From Merdivicinus sp050943495 (lineage in GTDB: Bacteria; Bacillota; Clostridia; Oscillospirales; Ruminococcaceae), in contig JBMNPH010000012.1 of assembly GCA_050943495.1 (NCBI GenBank), positions 1-58,405 of the forward strand: 58,405 nucleotides of DNA, given 5' to 3'. The position numbers were made by a program, and so were the translations under genes. Below, in pieces: positions 17,270 through 24,127 of the stretch. Below the pieces are notes generated by a model, which was given only the letters and a program-made list of their open reading frames with translations, searched no databases and was not told the DNA's origin. The stretch's first letter is position 1; each line of letters begins with the position of its first letter.

Positions 17270-18307
17270 ATGGAACGTAAAATTGGTTATGCAGTAGTCG
17301 GCCTTGGCGTTGGTAAAGCGCATGTGGATGCGGCTGCAAACTCTAAACATGGTAAATTAGTAGCTGTCTGCGATCTGATTCCCGAAAAACTGCAGGCAAT
17401 GGCTGAAAAATATCCTGGTGTTTTGACCTACGAGAGCTTTGATGAGATGCTGAAAAATCCCGATATTGAGATTGTCAGTATCGCTTTGCCCAGCGCAATG
17501 CATGCAGAATTTGCAGTTCGTGCAATGGAAGCAGGCAAGAATGTTCTGGTTGAGAAACCGGTAGACATCACTCCCGAAGCTGCACAGAAAATTGAGGATG
17601 CACGGATCCGTACCGGCAAAAAAGCTGCGGTTGTTCATCAGAACCGCAACAATGTCTGCATGAAACCGATGAAGGATGCAATCGACAGCGGCCGAATCGG
17701 TAAATTGATTATGGGAACCTTTGAAGTGAAATGGTATCGTACCCAGGAATATTATGATAATGGCGGCTGGCGCGGCACTTGGGAAATGGACGGCGGCGGA
17801 TCTTTGATGAATCAGGCTGTTCATACCGTTGACCTGATGCAGTGGTTGATGGGCGACGTGGAAAGCGTTACTTCTGTTATGGGAATCTGCAACCATAAAA
17901 TTGAAACCGAAGATATGACTACTTCGATTATCCGCTTTAAGAATGGCGCAGTTGCAACCTTTGTCAGCACTACTTGTGCTTATCCCGGTATCTGCACGAC
18001 TTTGAAAGTCTACGGTGCGAACGGAAGTATGGAAGCAAATGACGGCAATCTGACTCTTTGGAAATTTATGGATGCCAAGGAAAACGAAGAGGCCGAAATG
18101 CTTGAGAAATATAATCGGAATAACGGTGCAGTTGCAAATGATCCTACTATCGTTCTGGGTCACGCTTCTATCGTGGAAAATATGATTGATGCGGTTTACT
18201 ATGACCGTGATCCCCAGATTCTTCCCAGCGAAGGCATCAAGGCTGTCAAGATCATCAATGCAATTTATGAATCCGCTCGTACTGGCAAAACTGTTACCAT
18301 TGACTAA
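17270..18307 (+). CDS. Gfo/Idh/MocA family sugar dehydrogenase
   Basis: A 345-residue oxidoreductase with an N-terminal Rossmann fold (AVVGLGVGKAHVDAA, then VAVCD) and the family EKPVDIT motif with its catalytic-site lysine near residue 97. The C-terminal alpha/beta domain has GGWRGTWEMDGGGSLMNQAVHTVDLMQW, holding the usual histidine near the active site. These enzymes oxidise or reduce sugars and inositols with NAD(P). It is first in a three-gene operon with a TIM-barrel isomerase and a PmoA-like protein, a combination often seen in loci for 3-keto sugars or other unusual carbohydrates. Its substrate cannot be read from sequence. The ribosome site is AAAGGAG. Confidence 0.88.
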   Translation: MERKIGYAVVGLGVGKAHVDAAANSKHGKLVAVCDLIPEKLQAMAEKYPGVLTYESFDEMLKNPDIEIVSIALPSAMHAEFAVRAMEAGKNVLVEKPVDITPEAAQKIEDARIRTGKKAAVVHQNRNNVCMKPMKDAIDSGRIGKLIMGTFEVKWYRTQEYYDNGGWRGTWEMDGGGSLMNQAVHTVDLMQWLMGDVESVTSVMGICNHKIETEDMTTSIIRFKNGAVATFVSTTCAYPGICTTLKVYGANGSMEANDGNLTLWKFMDAKENEEAEMLEKYNRNNGAVANDPTIVLGHASIVENMIDAVYYDRDPQILPSEGIKAVKIINAIYESARTGKTVTID

Positions 18308-18322
18308 TAAAGGAGTTCTGGC

Positions 18323-19150
18323 ATGATAAAGTTCGGATGCTGCCTTCCCGGTGCCTCTTTTATGCCACAGGGGGAGGGGCAGGTTCCGCCTTCCGCAGAG
18401 AAAGTGATGCGGGAAGGAACACAGACGGTTCTGGAAGCAGGATATCGTTATTCTGAGACAGGTGCAGGATTTCTGGGGCGACTTACAGAAGAAGAAGTGA
18501 GCCGCCTTGAGGAAGCACATGCACAGGGGAAACTCCCGTTGGAAGTATGCAATAGCTTTATTCCGGGAGATCTACCGATTTTGGACCCGTCCAAACAGCA
18601 GGATTTGTGTGTATATGTAGAGAAAATTCTTTCCCGTGCTTCCCGTTTGGGCATCGGAATCATGGTGTTCGGCAGCGGCGCTGCCCGTCGGATTCCGGAT
18701 GGAATGAGCCGGGAAGAGGGGATTGCCGGAATTCATAAGTTCCTCCGGATGTGCAATGAATACGGGGAAAAGTATGGAGTAACCATTGCAATTGAACCGC
18801 TTAACAGCAGCGAATGTAATGTTCTGAATACCGTGGCAGAAGGCGCTAAAATGGTACATACCTTAAATTTGCCGAGGGTCCGGCTTCTCGCAGACGCTTT
18901 CCACATGTATTGTGAAAAGGAAGATCTTTCCATTCTTAAAAAGGAAGCAGAGATTCTGGTACATATCCATGTGGCGGAGCCGCCGGCACGGGTTTATCCC
19001 GGACGGGATGGAGGAGAATATCTGAAGCAGTTTGCAGCGGCACTGAAGGATGCCGGTTATGATGGCAGGGTCAGTGTGGAGTGCGGGTATCAGGATTTTG
19101 AGCGGGAAATTGAACCTGCCCGCGTATTTTTGGAGGAGGCTTTTGCATGA
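18323..19150 (+). CDS. Xylose isomerase-like TIM-barrel sugar isomerase/epimerase
   Basis: A 275-residue protein of the sugar phosphate isomerase/epimerase superfamily. Metal-ligand strands are seen as VTIAIEPLNSSECN (glutamate), LADAFHMYCEKED (aspartate and histidine), ILVHIHVAEPP (histidine) and RVSVECGY (glutamate), the usual four-ligand set. It acts in the cytoplasm on a keto or aldo sugar. The start is 16 bases after the dehydrogenase stop, and its TGA overlaps the ATG of the next gene as ATGA, so the two are translationally coupled. Members next to Gfo/Idh/MocA genes often work on the dehydrogenase product. Confidence 0.85.
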   Translation: MIKFGCCLPGASFMPQGEGQVPPSAEKVMREGTQTVLEAGYRYSETGAGFLGRLTEEEVSRLEEAHAQGKLPLEVCNSFIPGDLPILDPSKQQDLCVYVEKILSRASRLGIGIMVFGSGAARRIPDGMSREEGIAGIHKFLRMCNEYGEKYGVTIAIEPLNSSECNVLNTVAEGAKMVHTLNLPRVRLLADAFHMYCEKEDLSILKKEAEILVHIHVAEPPARVYPGRDGGEYLKQFAAALKDAGYDGRVSVECGYQDFEREIEPARVFLEEAFA

Positions 19151-20184
19151 CAATCACCTTGAAAGGTCGGCGTTCTGTAACAGGCGAGCCGATTTTAATT
19201 AAATCATCCGAGTTGGGTGTGGAATGCCGTTCTGTCGTAACGGAAGACGGAAAGATTTATCCTGCGCAGCCGAAAGACGGCGGTGTTCTGGTTGTAGCAG
19301 ATTTGGATGGAGAAAAAGAGATTTCGGCGGAACTTTCTGATAAACCCGCAGAAGGCGGTGTTGAAATCAAGCCAGCAGAAGATGGAAAAGCGCTGGATGT
19401 TTTGATTAATGGCAAGCTATTTACATCCTATGTGTTTGACCGCGGCTACCTGAAACCCTATTTGGGACCGGTCTATACGGCGGATGGCAGCTGGTATACC
19501 CGTCTGGATCTCGAAACGAAAGAGCATCCGCATCAGCGTTCGGTATTTCTGGCAGTCGGTGATGTGAATGGTATCGACTTCTGGAACGAAAATGAGGAAA
19601 CCCGCGGCGAGCAGCGTCATCAGGCTATTGAACAGATGGTCAGCGGCCCGGCTTGGGGCGGTTTTACTGCCAAAAATGTATGGTGCAATCATAAAGGTGC
19701 ACCGGTTTTGGATGAAAAACGTACCTTTACTTTCTACAATCAGCCGGAAAGCTGTCGTTATGTGGATGTAGAGGTTACATTTACTGCTTCTTACGGCGAT
19801 GTCCGTTTCGGAAATACCAAGGAAGCAGGTCCTCTTGGCATTCGAATCAATGAGGAGATGCGCGCAGACCGCAGCGGAAGTTTCTGCAATGCCTATGGCG
19901 CGAAGAATGAAGCAGAATGCTGGGGACGTCCGGCAGCATGGTGCGATTATTCCGGTATCATCGACGGCAAAAAGTACGGAATCGCAGTCTTTGATAATGA
20001 AGACAATGAGCGTTATCCTACTACTTGGCACATCCGCAACTACGGTCTGTTTGCTGCCAACAATCTGTATTTCAAAGGCGGTCTGGATATTCCGCATCAT
20101 TATTCCCTCACTTACAAATACCGGATTTGTTTCTATGAAAATGAATTGGATACAGCCAATCGTTTCCTGAATTATGTAAAATAA
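19147..20184 (+). CDS. PmoA-like (DUF6807) protein
   Basis: A 345-residue protein resembling the family named PmoA (DUF6807) by similarity to a particulate-methane-monooxygenase annotation. The visible pattern is LKPYLGPVYTADGSWYTR, EHPHQRSVFLAVGDVNGIDFWNE, a histidine-rich beta-structure, and HHYSLTYKYRICFYE near the end. The family has no settled biochemical role; it recurs beside Gfo/Idh/MocA dehydrogenases and TIM-barrel isomerases, which suggests sugar chemistry rather than methane oxidation. No signal peptide. The start overlaps the upstream TGA (ATGA). The family assignment is from memory of the pattern. Confidence 0.68.
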   Translation: MTITLKGRRSVTGEPILIKSSELGVECRSVVTEDGKIYPAQPKDGGVLVVADLDGEKEISAELSDKPAEGGVEIKPAEDGKALDVLINGKLFTSYVFDRGYLKPYLGPVYTADGSWYTRLDLETKEHPHQRSVFLAVGDVNGIDFWNENEETRGEQRHQAIEQMVSGPAWGGFTAKNVWCNHKGAPVLDEKRTFTFYNQPESCRYVDVEVTFTASYGDVRFGNTKEAGPLGIRINEEMRADRSGSFCNAYGAKNEAECWGRPAAWCDYSGIIDGKKYGIAVFDNEDNERYPTTWHIRNYGLFAANNLYFKGGLDIPHHYSLTYKYRICFYENELDTANRFLNYVK

Positions 20185-20188
20185 TCCG

Positions 20189-20235
20189 AAAAAATGCCCC
20201 GCATGATGTTTTTTCATCATACGGGGCTATTTTTA
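20189..20235. terminator. Bidirectional terminator between convergent genes
   Basis: GCCCCG-C-ATGATG (20196-20208) pairs with CATCAT-A-CGGGGC (20215-20227), with one mismatch. T runs follow on both strands (TATTTTTA on the plus strand, CATTTTTTCGG on the minus strand). Confidence 0.85.
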
Positions 20236-21450
20236 TACGACCTGGAACAGATAGAATTTCAAATAATTGGTTTCGGGCACATTCCAGAGAATCGGATGAT
20301 CGGGTGACTGCTGCCGTGCTTCAATCTGGCGAAGTCGAACACCTGCATCCTGTGCGGCCTCCCGAAGCATTTTGATAAAAAGTTCTTCTGTCATAAAGTG
20401 GGAACAGGAACAGGTTGCCAGATATCCGCCAGGCGGCAGGAGTTTCATGGCGCGGAGATTGATCTCTTTGTATCCATGAGCAGCATTTTGAACTGTTTTG
20501 CGCGATTTGGTGAAGGCGGGAGGATCCAAAATAATAAAGTCATAGCTTTTCGGCTGAATTGTGGGGAGTAAATCGAATACATTAGCGGTTTCAAAACTCA
20601 TCCGATCCGCAAGATCGTTTTGCTCGGCATTATGTGCCGCCATATGCACCGCATCTTGCGAGATATCAACGGAATGAACGTGGAGAGCACCTCCCATCGC
20701 CGCATTCATGCCGAAAGAGCCGGTGTGAGTAAAGCAGTCCAGCACTTTTTTTCCACGGCTCAGACGCGCGACTGCCTGCCGATTGTATTTCTGGTCGAGA
20801 AAGAATCCAGTCTTCTGACCGTTTTCAAAGTCTACGGTATATCGGATTCCATTTTCAACAATCTCTGTTTCGGTCGAAGAAGGAATCATTTTTCCGGGCA
20901 GAGGGAAAAATCCTTTTCCCTGATCCATCCCCTCCAGTTCCCGAATGGCAAGGTCATTCCGCTCGTAAAGAGCATCGATTTTCTGTCCATCCTCTTCCAG
21001 AATGCGGCAGAGAAGGGGAAAGAGCAATCCTTTCCTGTGCTCAATGCCTAGTGACAGGGTCTGCGCTACCAGAATATTTGAGAAACGGTCAACCGTCAAT
21101 CCGGGAAAAGAATCTGCTTCCCCGAAAATCAGCCGACAGCAGGAAATATCATCTCCCATTACAGTTTTGCGGTATTCCCATGCGTGACGGAGGCGGCGTT
21201 CCCAAAAAGCTTCATCAAATCGGTCATTGGCGTTGCGCGAGATAAGGCGGACACGTATTTTTGACCGGCTGTTGTAAAATCCAGTACCCAGATATGTTCT
21301 TTTTCCGGCGAATACATCCACCAGTTCACCGTCAATACAATGATCAGCAGACAGGATTTCTGTGTCGTAAATCCAAGGATGTCCACGTTCAATGCTGTGT
21401 TCCGCTTTTGGGGTAACCTGTACATAAGGATAAGGTCTGTCCTGTTTCAT
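20233..21450 (-). CDS. 23S rRNA cytosine-5 methyltransferase, RlmI-like
   Basis: A 405-residue enzyme: an N-terminal PUA RNA-binding domain (VQVTPKAEHSIERGHPWIYDTEI) and a Rossmann methyltransferase (VLDCFTHTGSFGMNAA binding S-adenosylmethionine, VHSVDIS, FIILDPPAFTKS). TCSCSHFM holds the cysteines expected for m5C formation. In Escherichia coli RlmI modifies C1962 of 23S rRNA. The ATG at 21450 sits downstream of a minus-strand promoter (21484-21512), which excludes the longer in-frame start near 21558. Three Spo0A-like boxes lie about 20 bases upstream of its -35, so expression may be tied to the transition phase. Confidence 0.85.
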   Translation of the reverse strand: MKQDRPYPYVQVTPKAEHSIERGHPWIYDTEILSADHCIDGELVDVFAGKRTYLGTGFYNSRSKIRVRLISRNANDRFDEAFWERRLRHAWEYRKTVMGDDISCCRLIFGEADSFPGLTVDRFSNILVAQTLSLGIEHRKGLLFPLLCRILEEDGQKIDALYERNDLAIRELEGMDQGKGFFPLPGKMIPSSTETEIVENGIRYTVDFENGQKTGFFLDQKYNRQAVARLSRGKKVLDCFTHTGSFGMNAAMGGALHVHSVDISQDAVHMAAHNAEQNDLADRMSFETANVFDLLPTIQPKSYDFIILDPPAFTKSRKTVQNAAHGYKEINLRAMKLLPPGGYLATCSCSHFMTEELFIKMLREAAQDAGVRLRQIEARQQSPDHPILWNVPETNYLKFYLFQVV

Positions 21451-21483
21451 GCAAAACCTGCTTTCTTTCACTATAATGAGAAA

Positions 21484-21512
21484 ATTATAACATTTTTTTG
21501 ATTCAGGTGCAA
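21484..21512 (-). promoter_or_regulatory. SigA-type promoter of the rRNA methyltransferase
   Basis: Minus strand: TTGCAC (plus coordinates 21507-21512), 17-base spacer, TATAAT (21484-21489). Confidence 0.75.
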
Positions 21513-21530
21513 CCGGAAGAAAATTTTTTA

Positions 21531-21557
21531 TTCGACAAAATTCGACATTTTTCGACA
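21531..21557. promoter_or_regulatory. Three tandem Spo0A-type boxes, 10-base period
   Basis: TTCGACA occurs exactly at 21531-21537, 21541-21547 and 21551-21557, i.e. TGTCGAA on the minus strand. The consensus Spo0A box is TGNCGAA, and pairs spaced by 10 bases, as in the Bacillus subtilis abrB operator, are the known dimer-binding arrangement. The array lies 13 bases before the extended -10 of the small RNA and about 20 bases upstream of the methyltransferase -35. Confidence 0.65.
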
Positions 21558-21566
21558 CAGCGTTTG

Positions 21567-21575
21567 TGCTATACT
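21567..21575 (+). promoter_or_regulatory. Extended -10 promoter of the small RNA
   Basis: TGCTATACT, an extended -10 of the TGnTATAAT type, with no good -35; the region where a -35 would lie is occupied by the tandem TTCGACA boxes. Transcription would start near 21582. Confidence 0.5.
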
Positions 21576-21581
21576 TTTTTC

Positions 21582-21676
21582 ACAGGGGTGAAAACCACCT
21601 GTGGCGCTGTGAATGCGGCGCCTCACCTTTTTCCCAATCCGACGCCGTTACTGCATGCGGCCGTCGGATTTTTTTA
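21582..21676 (+). ncRNA. Candidate small RNA of about 94 bases
   Basis: Between two minus-strand genes, the plus strand carries a promoter, two hairpins and a terminator, with no credible reading frame. Hairpin 1 is CACAGG/CCTGTG plus GG/CC (21581-21603). Hairpin 2 is GGCGC/GCGCC (21603-21622). The terminator stem AATCCGACG/CGTCGGATT (21636-21644, 21662-21670) ends in TTTTTTT. CACAG (21581-21585) could instead pair with CTGTG (21607-21611) in the loop of hairpin 2, giving a second fold. The T run follows the stem only on the plus strand, so the signal does not belong to the minus-strand transporter, whose stop is at 21674. I do not recognise a known RNA family. Confidence 0.6.
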
Positions 21677-22606
21677 TCCACAAATCAGGCGGGCAACCGC
21701 AGCTAATAACGGAAGTGTCAGAATGGATAATAAGGTGGATAAGGCAACAGCCTGTGATGCGAGCGGACGATCCCCGTGATAGCGGTCGGCAAACAGTGCA
21801 CTATTTGCCGCAATGGGCATAGCGGATTGCAGCAAGATTCCGGCGAAAAGCGGGTATTGCCGTGTAAACAGGGAAAGCAGGGCCATAATGATGGCTGGGA
21901 TCAGCAGCAAGCGAATTGCGACTACAAGCAGCATGGAACGATCCTGCAAAACAGAACGGGGGGAAATGGCAGAAATATGGACTCCGATGCAGAGCATGGC
22001 AAGGGGCGTATTCAAGCCAGAAAAGGCCTGAATAATTTCATTGGCTGCATTTGGAATGGGAATCTGGAACAGGAGGATTGCCAGCCCTAATACAAGTCCG
22101 ATAGTTCCGGGATTGATAAGACATTTCACAAGTGGGATCTTTCCGCTGTTTTGCTGGTCCATCAGCCGCACCCCATGTGTCCAGCAAAAGATGTTGAAGA
22201 CGGTAATAAATATAGATGCGTAGATAACCCCATCATTTCCCAGAAAGCTTTCCAGCAGCGGCAGTCCCATAAAACCGACATTGCCGTAGATGATACAAAA
22301 ACGCAGAACTTTTTGACGGCTTTCTGCTTCTTTGCGGAACAGCAGAGGAGACAACGCGATTCCGATTAAGTGGATAAGTGCGGCAAATACCGCAACGAAG
22401 AGCATATCTTTCCAGGAAACGCCGCTCAGATCGTGGGTAAAAGCGGAAACAATAATACAGGGTGTCGCAATTAACAGAACAACTTCTGCAATTTGTGAGG
22501 CGCCTTCCCGGGTTATAATTTTTTTTCGGGAAAGGACGACACCGACCCCGATCATGAAAAAAAGGATCAATATTTTTTCGCCGATAGAAAATATGATGTC
22601 CAGCAT
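21674..22606 (-). CDS. AEC family transporter
   Basis: A 310-residue membrane protein with nine or ten helices, of the auxin efflux carrier family: IGVGVVLSRKKIITREGASQIAEVVLLIATPCIIVSAF at the start, split into two five-helix halves. Bacterial members move dicarboxylates such as malate or other small anions; the substrate is not readable here. The ATG at 22606 has GGGAGG seven bases upstream. A strong minus-strand promoter, TTGCAC-17-TATACT (22640-22668), precedes it. The gene's 3' end abuts the plus-strand small RNA, so the two transcripts could overlap at their ends. Confidence 0.85.
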   Translation of the reverse strand: MLDIIFSIGEKILILFFMIGVGVVLSRKKIITREGASQIAEVVLLIATPCIIVSAFTHDLSGVSWKDMLFVAVFAALIHLIGIALSPLLFRKEAESRQKVLRFCIIYGNVGFMGLPLLESFLGNDGVIYASIFITVFNIFCWTHGVRLMDQQNSGKIPLVKCLINPGTIGLVLGLAILLFQIPIPNAANEIIQAFSGLNTPLAMLCIGVHISAISPRSVLQDRSMLLVVAIRLLLIPAIIMALLSLFTRQYPLFAGILLQSAMPIAANSALFADRYHGDRPLASQAVALSTLLSILTLPLLAAVARLICG

Positions 22607-22639
22607 AGCACATCCTCCCATTGCTGTTGATATAAATTC

Positions 22640-22668
22640 AGTATACACGTTTCTATCGGACTGTGCAA
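22640..22668 (-). promoter_or_regulatory. SigA-type promoter of the AEC transporter
   Basis: Minus strand: TTGCAC (plus coordinates 22663-22668), 17-base spacer, TATACT (22640-22645). Confidence 0.75.
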
Positions 22669-22826
22669 GGCCTTTTCACATTCTGAGGATTGTTATCCGT
22701 GAAGAGAGTGTCCAAATATTAGAAGTCGTTTTTATAAAAAGATACTATTTTTTTAAAAAACTCTTGTTTGAATTCATATTTATGGTAAAATGAAGAAAAT
22801 ACTTCTTTCGGAAAAGAGGAGATTTC

Positions 22827-24113
22827 ATGCCGCAAAATATCCTGATGATTATGACTGATCAAATGCATAAGTATGCACTGGGTCTGCTTTCCCCTTTTGT
22901 CCATACACCCAATCTTGACCGACTTGCAAAAGAAGGAACGCTCTTTACCAATGCATACTCCAATAATCCGATTTGCGGTCCGTTTCGGGGAATTTTATAT
23001 TCCGGACGGTATTCGAAAGACAATGGAGTCCTGGACAATTCGACGGCATTGCGTCCGGAAGATCCTTGTTTGGCAGGGGATCTGGAAAAGGTCGGATATG
23101 ATACCAGCTTTGTTGGGAAACTGCATCTTGGGGACAACGGAAATAAGCCGATTCCCCCGGAATACCGTGCAGGACATCGGCACTTTATCGGGTATCAATG
23201 TTACAACGGATTTTTGAAAGATGTCTGTTTTTACGACGAGGAGAATGTGGAACATCGTTTTGAGGAACATCGCACCGATGTGACAGCTCGTCTCGGAATC
23301 GAACGTCTCCGTATGCTGGCAAAAGAAGGCCGTCCATTCCTTCATACGATTTTTTTCCAGGCGCCTCATTATCCTGAGCAACCGTCTTCGCAGTATGAAA
23401 CGCTATATGATGGCGTGACATTTCCGCTGCCAGAGCAGTATGAGGATTTTGAGCCATATACTCCCACTTTTTCCCCGTACAGTCCGCGTCCCATTGAAAA
23501 CTGCCCGGATTATCAGCGTTACGGCGGGAATATTCAGAAATATTATCAATTATATTATGGTATGGTATCCCAGATTGACGCGAACGTTGGACTGATATTA
23601 GAGGAACTTGAGAAACTCGGAATTGCAGACAATACCACTGTGATTTTCTCTTCCGACCACGGCGATATGCAGGGAAGCCATGGGAAGAAAAATAAGTGCC
23701 TGCCATTCGAACGTTCCTGTGGAATACCATTGATTGTCAAAATTCCGGGGAAGAAACAGGTTCCGGTGGTGTCGGTTCCGGTATCGGCAGTCGATTATTA
23801 CGCGACCTGTTTGGAGATTGCAGGTGCTCCGGAACGTCCGGATTTTCCGGGAGTTAGCTTGGTCGGGCTGGCAGAGGGGAAGACGGAAGCGCATCCGCCT
23901 GTATTTGCAGAAAATTACCAGAAAGACGGACATTGGTATATGCTGCGAGATAGCCGTTTCAAACTCGTAATTGAGATGGATTCCTATGAAGTGCGCAGTC
24001 TTTACGATATGGAGGCAGATCCGGAAGAGAGCCGGAATCTTGCCGGAGATCCGCAGTATGCGGAGATTCAGAAGAATTTGTTGGGACAATTGATGAAAAT
24101 TGTATCCGAGTGA
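22827..24113 (+). CDS. Sulfatase of the formylglycine type
   Basis: A 428-residue sulfatase. It starts with the metal-binding NILMIMTDQM, then the active-site motif C-G-P-F-R (about residues 50-54, in ICGPFRGILYSGRY) and the second signature YDTSFVGKLHLG. Later come FSSDHGDMQGSHG and its metal ligands. The cysteine is converted to formylglycine, in anaerobes by a radical SAM maturase not encoded in this window. The fourth motif position is F rather than the usual S. There is no signal peptide, so it acts in the cytoplasm on imported sulfated sugars. The large glycosidase gene starts 15 bases after its stop. Ribosome site GAGGAG. Confidence 0.88.
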   Translation: MPQNILMIMTDQMHKYALGLLSPFVHTPNLDRLAKEGTLFTNAYSNNPICGPFRGILYSGRYSKDNGVLDNSTALRPEDPCLAGDLEKVGYDTSFVGKLHLGDNGNKPIPPEYRAGHRHFIGYQCYNGFLKDVCFYDEENVEHRFEEHRTDVTARLGIERLRMLAKEGRPFLHTIFFQAPHYPEQPSSQYETLYDGVTFPLPEQYEDFEPYTPTFSPYSPRPIENCPDYQRYGGNIQKYYQLYYGMVSQIDANVGLILEELEKLGIADNTTVIFSSDHGDMQGSHGKKNKCLPFERSCGIPLIVKIPGKKQVPVVSVPVSAVDYYATCLEIAGAPERPDFPGVSLVGLAEGKTEAHPPVFAENYQKDGHWYMLRDSRFKLVIEMDSYEVRSLYDMEADPEESRNLAGDPQYAEIQKNLLGQLMKIVSE

Positions 24114-24127
24114 AAGGGAGGAATATT

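Noticed and set aside
17357..18520. A 387-codon open frame on the minus strand
   Set aside because: Antisense to the Gfo/Idh/MocA dehydrogenase, with a cysteine- and histidine-rich non-protein-like translation.
21613..21822. A 69-codon open frame overlapping the small RNA
   Set aside because: No ribosome site, and most of it is antisense to the AEC transporter beyond a strong terminator.
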